Assembly: GCA_949152475.1 (NCBI GenBank) | Contig: OX424563.1 | Span: 35,350,120 to 35,414,119, forward strand | DNA: 64,000 nucleotides | Reading direction: 5' to 3' | From: Terebella lapidaria | Lineage: Eukaryota; Annelida; Polychaeta; Terebellida; Terebellidae | Shown here: piece by piece, positions 57,591 to 64,000 of the stretch | Numbering within the stretch: position 1 is the stretch's first letter | Layout: each line of letters starts with the position of its first letter | Position numbers and translations under genes: made by a program | Notes under the pieces: model-generated | Seen by the model: the letters and a program-made list of their open reading frames with translations, nothing else | What the model was told of the DNA's origin: nothing | The model's database searches: none

Positions 57591-58448
57591 AATTTGTTTA
57601 CATTTATGAAGAGATGAAATCCCGTTGCCAAATTATTATGATGACACAAAATAGATTGACCTTTTCCCCAAATCATTTCCATGTAATCAATTTACCTTTG
57701 ACTTCATTTTGTAATTTCTTAAAATGTCCCACTTGACTGTCAGACTCTACTCTGGCTTCGTTTACCATTTTTAGATACCATACAATGTTAATGATAAATG
57801 AAATTATTATACGTCAATAAACCATGCTATATCCCTTAAGAATTATGCTGTTTTTAATAAATCATTCCTTGTCATACGATCTTTTTGGTTATCTACATGA
57901 CTGGATGAAACAACACCAAGAGTGTTGTAACTATGGTAATGCGTTCTAAAAATCAATTAATAAAACAAATAATTTTATTTCACAACTATGGTACATAATA
58001 AATGTTTAATATAATACATATATGAGACAATACATATTATTTACATAGTTCAAAGTTCGAAAGATTGTGGACTCAAAACATAATTATAGGACGATGATGT
58101 CAGGAATAACCGGCATAATCAGATACTAGTAGTGACTGGACCAAACTTCCGAAGCCATTTTGCGCTCCACTGTATTAGAAAAATGTTTTCCTCAAAAAAT
58201 CTTCATCCTACTGTTGAGTTTTTGGATTACAGAATCACCCATGGTTTTACCGGACATGTCCTGATCTTACAGAATCACCCATGCATGGTTGTCTCGCCCA
58301 TGGAAAATAATCCTCCAAATGAAAAACCCGCGCAACATCTAGTTTATATTGACATTTTTAGTATACCACATCTAAATTTTGCAACTATAGACAAAAAATC
58401 TTTACGATGGAAATTAAAACAAAAATCATTTTCATAGAGCGGAATATT
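57591..58448. other. AT-rich stretch, no gene
   Basis: Frames here are short. The 101-codon frame from 58132 has no family resemblance, and it includes an internally repeated CAGAATCACCCATG (58232 and 58272). Confidence 0.4.
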
Positions 58449-58534
58449 CGGCCCATGTAGCGCTGCTTACTGCCATATGGTATACATTCAGCGGGTGAGT
58501 AGTATTAACAGAGTAAGGTGCGCTACTTGGGCCG
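58449..58534. mobile_element. Short MITE, CGGCCCAAGTA family (copy 2)
   Basis: The left end CGGCCCATGTAGCG...CTGC resembles copy 1, and the right end GCGCTACTTGGGCCG is the inverted partner. The inner CCATATGGTATACATTC also resembles copy 1 (CCATGTATACTACTC). Confidence 0.65.
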
Positions 58535-59212
58535 GCTATTCTAGAGCCGAGTAGCTATTCTTGTAATCTCTCAGACTTCAAGACGACTGGGATAATTATA
58601 ATCTTCCGAGTTGTACCCGCTCAAACACACACAGTCATACATACACAGCCGGGCACACGCATAATGACACATACATGCTCGAACACACACAAATCCACAG
58701 TCCATTGTTACGAAAGTGCCTAGTTGTTGTATATTTTATCTTCATGACAGGCTCCAGCACGTTTTATGTAGTAAGTAGTAAGCATAAATACACCAGTCCA
58801 TAGTACGGTATCATCGTCAGCGGGGTTGGAATATCATTGAATAACTTGGATTATTTATACAAACCATGGACCAAATTTGACTTTTTTATTTATTAATTTC
58901 TTCAGACACATACCAGAATACATACACACACACACACACACATTCAGAACATCGTACAGATTTAAAATATATGTGCAAGTTATTGAAGATGAGATGCCCA
59001 GTATGTAAATGAAAAGGAGCTCCGAAAGACAACAATACATTGCATTGTCTTATTTCCATGATGGACCCAGTAATGACGTAAGAGGGCTTCTCATTACGAG
59101 GATAATGGTAAGGGGAGCAAATACAATCGGAACCCTCCTGGAGGAACTTTAATAACAAAGATGTTATTAATATTGATTGCTTTACTGTTGTTTCAACCTG
59201 TTGAGGCTGCTC
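58535..59212. other. No gene; CA-rich simple repeats
   Basis: Scattered ACACACA words (58626-58695) and a CA run at about 58924-58941. No coding frame recognised. Confidence 0.5.
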
Positions 59213-59830
59213 CATTTGCCAAATTGAAGAAAAAGTCGATATTTATACTTATCCAGAAACTAACTTACAAAAGAAACAGACATCGTGTTAGGATACAGTT
59301 TCTTAACTATGCTTAGATTACTCATCATAGAACAATACCATACTGCCTGATTGAGGTTTACCTCAAAACTTGGTGGTACATTGATGATCAAATTGGTATG
59401 TTTTATGTCATCCGCAGTGAAAATACACGGAACAAAAGACATTGATTGTCAGCCCTATGAACGTCCCTATTCGGTGGCATTGCAAACGCAACCACAAGCT
59501 CTACGGATAATTCAGTGGCTTTCGTTCTTTTGTAGTATTATACAACCAAAATTGCAACAACATCTCACACCAAAGTAACGTTTCCGACCGCTGAGGATTG
59601 ACGGTATTTCCCATACAAATAATCCGCTAAACATTACTTAGCGCTTTAAAACTGAAATGCAGCACAAGACAATTTCCATAGATTACAATAGACATACACA
59701 TTTGCACATCAGTTCTCGTGAATATCGATGGCAATCGTGAAATCGAACGGTAGGTTATTGATCACGGATAATACACTGCACGTAGCTTAGAAACTACATC
59801 ATGTAAAGTTGTATTTATATATAAGTTACA
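59213..59830 (+). repeat. Dispersed repeat, uninterrupted sister copy (empty site)
   Basis: Aligns with 44699-44989 plus 51736-52225. At the point where the BEL element sits in the other copy, this copy reads TTCGGTGGCATTG with a single GTGG. It also lacks the 102-bp MITE found in the other copy. Divergence between the copies is clear but alignable throughout. Confidence 0.85.
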
Positions 59831-60266
59831 TTTGTAAAGTGACATTCGACTGCATATAAAATAACAATGCTATCGTCAATTTCCCATTTGGTCCACCATT
59901 CTGATTATATGCAGAATCACTACATTTTAATTCTCATAGAAATGCGTTGACAAACGACAGAGATAGCAGCTTAAATGGAACATGGTATCGATCCATTCAA
60001 TTACAAGAATATTACCCGATAAGCAATCTTCAGACAGTCTGCACACTTGATTGTAGGTTGGGTCGATCTGACAGTATTGGAGCAGACCGTGCATGACAAT
60101 CTGATGTGTCTACTCGGCCCTGGATTTAGTTGCGATATGACCCACACCCTCCCCATAAATCCAGAAGCACACTGAACACGATTTTGAATGTTACAAAGAA
60201 AAAAAAAGTTGAGATACACTTCATATTGATACCATGTTACCTTGGGTAGAACCAAACGAAATTTTT
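59831..60266. other. No gene recognised
   Basis: AT-rich with no repeat or frame that I can assign. Confidence 0.4.
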
Positions 60267-60760
60267 CGCGATTTTTGCATACTTGAATTAGAGGGTATAT
60301 TACTTGATAAATAGCCTATACTATGTCGGTTTCATGACTCTGATCATTACCACTGGAAATGGAATTGAATTGCAAGACTTGTACACGGTTTCTCTAAAAT
60401 TGCGCTGTTTTTTTATCACGAAGTATATCTCATATTTTCTTCTATTACATTATTTTTTCCTTTGTATGAGAGCCGAACGAAACACATACTTACCAGGTCG
60501 AGAGAAAACATATAATCCAATGGGTTCCTTCGAACGATGGGTGCTCGGTCAATGCACCATGGGGATCCGGGGGATGTTTCTCAAGAGGCGTCAATATAAA
60601 AATTACTGGATTGCCATGCTGATTCTCAGCAAATCAAATTTAAGGACACTGTAGATAGGTAAACCCAATGTCGTATAACATGTGCTGATCAGTGTCATCA
60701 AACCAACATAGTAGCCTTTTTGCCAAATATACCCCCTAATTCAAGTATGCGAAACTCGCG
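60267..60760. mobile_element. MITE with ~35-bp terminal inverted repeats
   Basis: CGCGATTTTTGCATACTTGA... at 60267-60301 pairs with 60726-60760 (reverse complement CGCGAGTTTCGCATACTTGA...), four or five mismatches in 35. The interior has no transposase; its 116-codon frame lacks family resemblance. Confidence 0.75.
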
Positions 60761-61249
60761 TTTAGGGTACTCGTGGGTCATGTCTGTTCCACGGCCTATC
60801 AGGCCCCATCGCCACCCATGCTCTCCCCTTTCCTTTATTATACATTGACATTACAATAAAGTGTGGACATTTTGATTCTGGGCCTGCCACTGTTTTACCA
60901 CGCTCAACTCACCATGATGAAAGACTGGTGTAAAATGCCATCACTTTACTGCTTCGTGTATTACGTTATGCTTCTGTTTTATGAGCAAATCGATGAATTT
61001 CTTTTCCATTATGACAACGACTTGTACATTTTCTGTTTCTGCTATTTGTCATAACGCTCATATTACTATTCCAATTCCCATGCACAACCAATATCTTACG
61101 CCAGTTATCATTGTAGACCGATACCTCTAACAATACAGAACACTGATTGGGCTATAGAAAATGAAATGTCATAATTGTCATTCGAGCATTTGTGTATCCA
61201 CGTGAGCCACACGTGATATTAAAATGATTGTTCATTGATTGTTCACAAT
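60761..61249. other. 3' flank of the TPR gene
   Basis: AT-rich and probably 3' UTR or intergenic on the minus strand. No other gene recognised. Confidence 0.4.
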
Positions 61250-64000
61250 TCATTTTGTCTGATTTTGTTGTATCTGGACTGGTTTGGATGCTTTACTCGA
61301 GTGTTCGATAGCCTCTCTGGCAGTGCGGACTTTGGTCATGGCCACCTCGACCTCTTTGCTCAGAGCATTACCATTGTGCAGAATCAGATGGATGTGGGCG
61401 GCGTCCTTGTAGTGTTTGAGAGCCTTATCCAGCTGTCTGGTCTCCAGGAATATGTCCCCTAGAAGTGTGATCATCGCGGCAATGTCTGGATGGTTCCCGT
61501 GCTTCTTCAGCACCTTTCTGTACACATCAAGAGCCTCTGACGCTGACCTGACAGCTATGTCATGTTGTTCTGCCTTTTGGGCAGCATAGGCCACAAATCC
61601 GAGGTGTTTTGCTAGCTGCAGGTTGACTCGCTCTGTACCATACTTCTGCTTGGCCATTTCCAGAATCTTCGTGAAGAGCTCCAAGCTGGTCTCAGGGTTC
61701 CCGCCTTTGAGATGAGCGTCAGCCAAGTCGTAATGTGCGTTCATGACGTCCTGTCTCGTGACAGGCCCATCGCCGAATGCCTCGATGAACATATTCACAG
61801 CTTCCCGAAGAGTTGCTATGCCTTTTTTGAAGTTTCCCAGCATGCAATGTGTTCGACCTAAACCACAAAGACAAAGAGCCCGATTAATATTGACTGTGTC
61901 TTTCCCGGAGTAGATATTGAGAAGTTTGAGGGCCTTCGTGTATGATGTCAGGGCCTTTGAAAACTTTGGATGACACTCATATGACGAACCTAAAGCCACA
62001 AACACATCAGCTTCTACGTCAATCTGACATGGAACACCTTCATTCCTCAGAGTCTTGAACAAGCTCTTTGCTCTCTTCAGGTAGCTTTCTGCCTTTTGGT
62101 GTTGGCCAATTTGCAGTAGACATTTCGCAAATTCTGTGAGCGTTGCTACCAATGAATTGCCATGCAATTTGACACCTAGCCTTTCATACATAGCTAATGA
62201 GGCTTCATAATTCAAAGATGATCTTTCAAATTGGGAAAGCCCATTGCTCACAAAACCAGCGATGCGGTAGCACCAGGCAATCTCCATGTGATCGAAGTCA
62301 GGTCCATACTTCTTTGTGAATAATTGCAACAGCTCTTTGTTGACTCGTTCTGCTTGGCCAAAATATTCCATGTTGAGATATACATCGATTAGCATCTTAT
62401 AACTGTGCACAATCTCTGGGTGCACTCTACTTCCGTGTGCAGATTTCGCCTGACACAGGGCTTTCTTTCTGAGTGGGAGAGATTTACTGTACTGACCACG
62501 ACTCTCGAAGTGCTCAGCTAGCAGAGACAGAGAGCTTGGACGCTCCAGCTCCTGTGTCTCTTCCTCAAGTGACTCCTGACGAAGGTAGCTCGCGTGGTCC
62601 TGACACTCTTCAAACCTTTGTAGATCACCCAGATCCTGGTATGCCTTGCCCATATCCGCCCACACTTTGGCCAGTTGTATGTTGTTATGTTCTCTGTTCA
62701 TTTCACTGTGGAGCATTGTGAGCGACAACTCATAGCATGTTATGGCATCTGACAATGACGCATTCTGTTGGTAGCTTGAAGCTAGATTGATGATTATCTC
62801 GGGGATTTTCTGGCTGAGAGTTTGTGCCCCAGAGAGAGAAGGGACCAATGCCAACTGTAAGGCTCGTTTATTCCAGGTGATTGAGTCTTTCAGATTCTCT
62901 AATTTAACATGAACATTTCCAAGTGTCATACACGTGGTGACAGCGTCAGGATGGAACCCATCCAAATCTTGAATTTCCACCCAGTTGTTGAATGACTTGA
63001 GCAAGAACGACTCAGCATGTGAGAGTCTGCCAGCCTCTTGGAAGGATATCCCCAGGTGTAGACAAACGTCGGCCATGTCAGCGCTGGGTACTTTCTCTTC
63101 ATACACTTTCTCGTATATGTACAGAGCATTGTTGAACTCACTAATGGCACTATCAAAGTCACAGAGAACTTTGTGAAGTTTGCCCATCTCCATAAAGGCA
63201 TGAGCGATGCTTCGATGGCACTGTCCATAGACATTTCTCCGTTGGTCCAACACGGACTGCCAGAGAATCAGGGCATTGTCATATTCGTTTCGGCACACAT
63301 ACACACGGGCCTGATCCTCTAACACCTGCAACTGAAGAAGGGGTGTGTCTTGATTATCACCCAAGTCCGACTTTGCATTGGTTAGAACTGTTCGTAAACT
63401 CTGCATAGACTCTTGTAAATCTCCTTTGTGACATAGCACCATGGCAACCAACCGCTCGCATTCCAGGATGAGGAAGTTGGTTTGAGGCCTACTGATGAAT
63501 TGTGTGAGTTGGCGTTGACTTTTTTGTAACAAGGTGCACGCCTCATCCAAATTTCCAAGGTCAAATAATAACTTTCCGTTCTCTATCATCAAATTGGTAA
63601 CCTCCAAGCGAGTTAGAAATCCATGTCCAGCCTTTTTATTCAGCTGTAGTAGTTTAGCAAGTAGCACCGATTGTGATTCATGGTCCATCAGTCGTGATGA
63701 AGTGATAAAATATTCATGTAGTCCACAGGTGTAACTAGAGAGCATGCGACCCTGAAGAATTTCTACGATATCAGTGTTCATAACATTCTCCTCTCCCAAA
63801 ACTTCTCGTATTTCTCGCTGGGCATTTACTAAATAGAACTTCGAAAGTATTGGGTGACCCAATCCACAGGCGGCAGCACCAAGGTTTGACAGCAGAGAAG
63901 CCCTCAGCATGGATGGTTTGCTGCATCCGAGCTTGTGACAGTACTCCATCTGACCCAGACGGGAGTAATAGTGCGCAGATTTAAAGTCCCCGACTAACAA
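61250..64000 (-). CDS. TPR-repeat protein, C-terminal 916 residues (partial)
   Basis: Uninterrupted frame on the minus strand from the window edge to a TGA at 61250. It has no introns across 2.75 kb and its N-terminus lies outside the window. The whole length is built of tetratricopeptide repeats of about 40-42 residues, with the usual pattern of small residues at positions 8 and 20 and Pro or similar at the turn. Examples: CLHLGISFQEAGRLSHAESFL, ALGSSYECHPKFSKALTSYT, YDLADAHLKGGNPETSLELF and LLGDIFLETRQLDKALKHYK. I count at least twelve repeats. They look like the longer TPR_12-type repeats of kinesin light chain and nephrocystin-3. The last ~40 residues are charged and end VQIQQNQTK. TPRs bind partner proteins; the partner and cell role cannot be told without the N-terminus, and I give no gene name. 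Confidence 0.92.
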   Translation of the reverse strand: MLVGDFKSAHYYSRLGQMEYCHKLGCSKPSMLRASLLSNLGAAACGLGHPILSKFYLVNAQREIREVLGEENVMNTDIVEILQGRMLSSYTCGLHEYFITSSRLMDHESQSVLLAKLLQLNKKAGHGFLTRLEVTNLMIENGKLLFDLGNLDEACTLLQKSQRQLTQFISRPQTNFLILECERLVAMVLCHKGDLQESMQSLRTVLTNAKSDLGDNQDTPLLQLQVLEDQARVYVCRNEYDNALILWQSVLDQRRNVYGQCHRSIAHAFMEMGKLHKVLCDFDSAISEFNNALYIYEKVYEEKVPSADMADVCLHLGISFQEAGRLSHAESFLLKSFNNWVEIQDLDGFHPDAVTTCMTLGNVHVKLENLKDSITWNKRALQLALVPSLSGAQTLSQKIPEIIINLASSYQQNASLSDAITCYELSLTMLHSEMNREHNNIQLAKVWADMGKAYQDLGDLQRFEECQDHASYLRQESLEEETQELERPSSLSLLAEHFESRGQYSKSLPLRKKALCQAKSAHGSRVHPEIVHSYKMLIDVYLNMEYFGQAERVNKELLQLFTKKYGPDFDHMEIAWCYRIAGFVSNGLSQFERSSLNYEASLAMYERLGVKLHGNSLVATLTEFAKCLLQIGQHQKAESYLKRAKSLFKTLRNEGVPCQIDVEADVFVALGSSYECHPKFSKALTSYTKALKLLNIYSGKDTVNINRALCLCGLGRTHCMLGNFKKGIATLREAVNMFIEAFGDGPVTRQDVMNAHYDLADAHLKGGNPETSLELFTKILEMAKQKYGTERVNLQLAKHLGFVAYAAQKAEQHDIAVRSASEALDVYRKVLKKHGNHPDIAAMITLLGDIFLETRQLDKALKHYKDAAHIHLILHNGNALSKEVEVAMTKVRTAREAIEHSSKASKPVQIQQNQTK

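Noticed and set aside
58132-58437. 101-codon frame
   Set aside because: AT-rich, contains a small internal duplication, and has no homologue or splice context.

Overview
This window is animal (metazoan) nuclear DNA, not bacterial. Coding is sparse and split by introns, splice sites are of the GT..AG type, and most of the sequence is transposons, satellites and foldback elements. The host genes seen (an AKH/GnRH-superfamily neuropeptide exon, a FADS6-type desaturase, a long TPR protein) together with BEL/Pao and Ty3/gypsy elements fit a marine invertebrate. A mollusc or other lophotrochozoan is my best guess; this is inference.

Layout. 1-9.4 kb: a truncated LINE with a TTATC tail, unassigned DNA, and a worn Ty3/gypsy relic (5.36-8.67 kb). 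9.45-9.65 kb, minus strand: one coding exon of a secreted neuropeptide precursor with the core QLTQSLGWGSAGSPGKR, flanked by good splice sites. 9.8-17.3 kb: repeat-rich DNA with three or four arrays of short palindromic words, a 2-kb element filled with a ~133-bp satellite, a ~56-bp satellite of about 32 copies, and a foldback MITE. 17.3-19.8 kb: no gene recognised. 19.95-35.84 kb: a very large (15.9 kb), GC-rich Ty3/gypsy element on the minus strand, with almost identical 736-bp LTRs, PBS, gag, pol, a polypurine tract and an extra long zinc-finger/coiled-coil ORF after pol that contains a 1.88-kb direct duplication. It lies next to the end of an older relative. 36.2-38.4 kb: a gag-like fragment inside a ~37-bp satellite. 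39.7-40.2 kb: a foldback element of palindromic words.

40.4-44.5 kb, plus strand: a fatty acid desaturase 6 (FADS6) gene. The main 338-residue exon is clear; the first exon is uncertain. A hAT-type MITE with a perfect 8-bp target duplication sits just upstream of the main exon. 45.0-51.7 kb: a BEL/Pao LTR retrotransposon, broken, inserted in a repeat whose uninterrupted sister copy (an empty site) lies at 59.2-59.8 kb. 53.1-53.5 kb: another palindromic-word array. 54.6-56.4 kb, plus strand: an unrecognised 437-residue host protein with a likely 5' UTR exon. 56.5-57.6 kb: a decayed mariner-like DNA transposon. 61.25-64.0 kb, minus strand: the C-terminal 916 residues of a TPR-repeat protein that runs off the window.

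The host genes do not form a pathway. The most unusual signal is a recurring architecture: at least six loci carry arrays of about 20-30 bp repeats in which each repeat is itself a palindrome, but each locus uses a different word.
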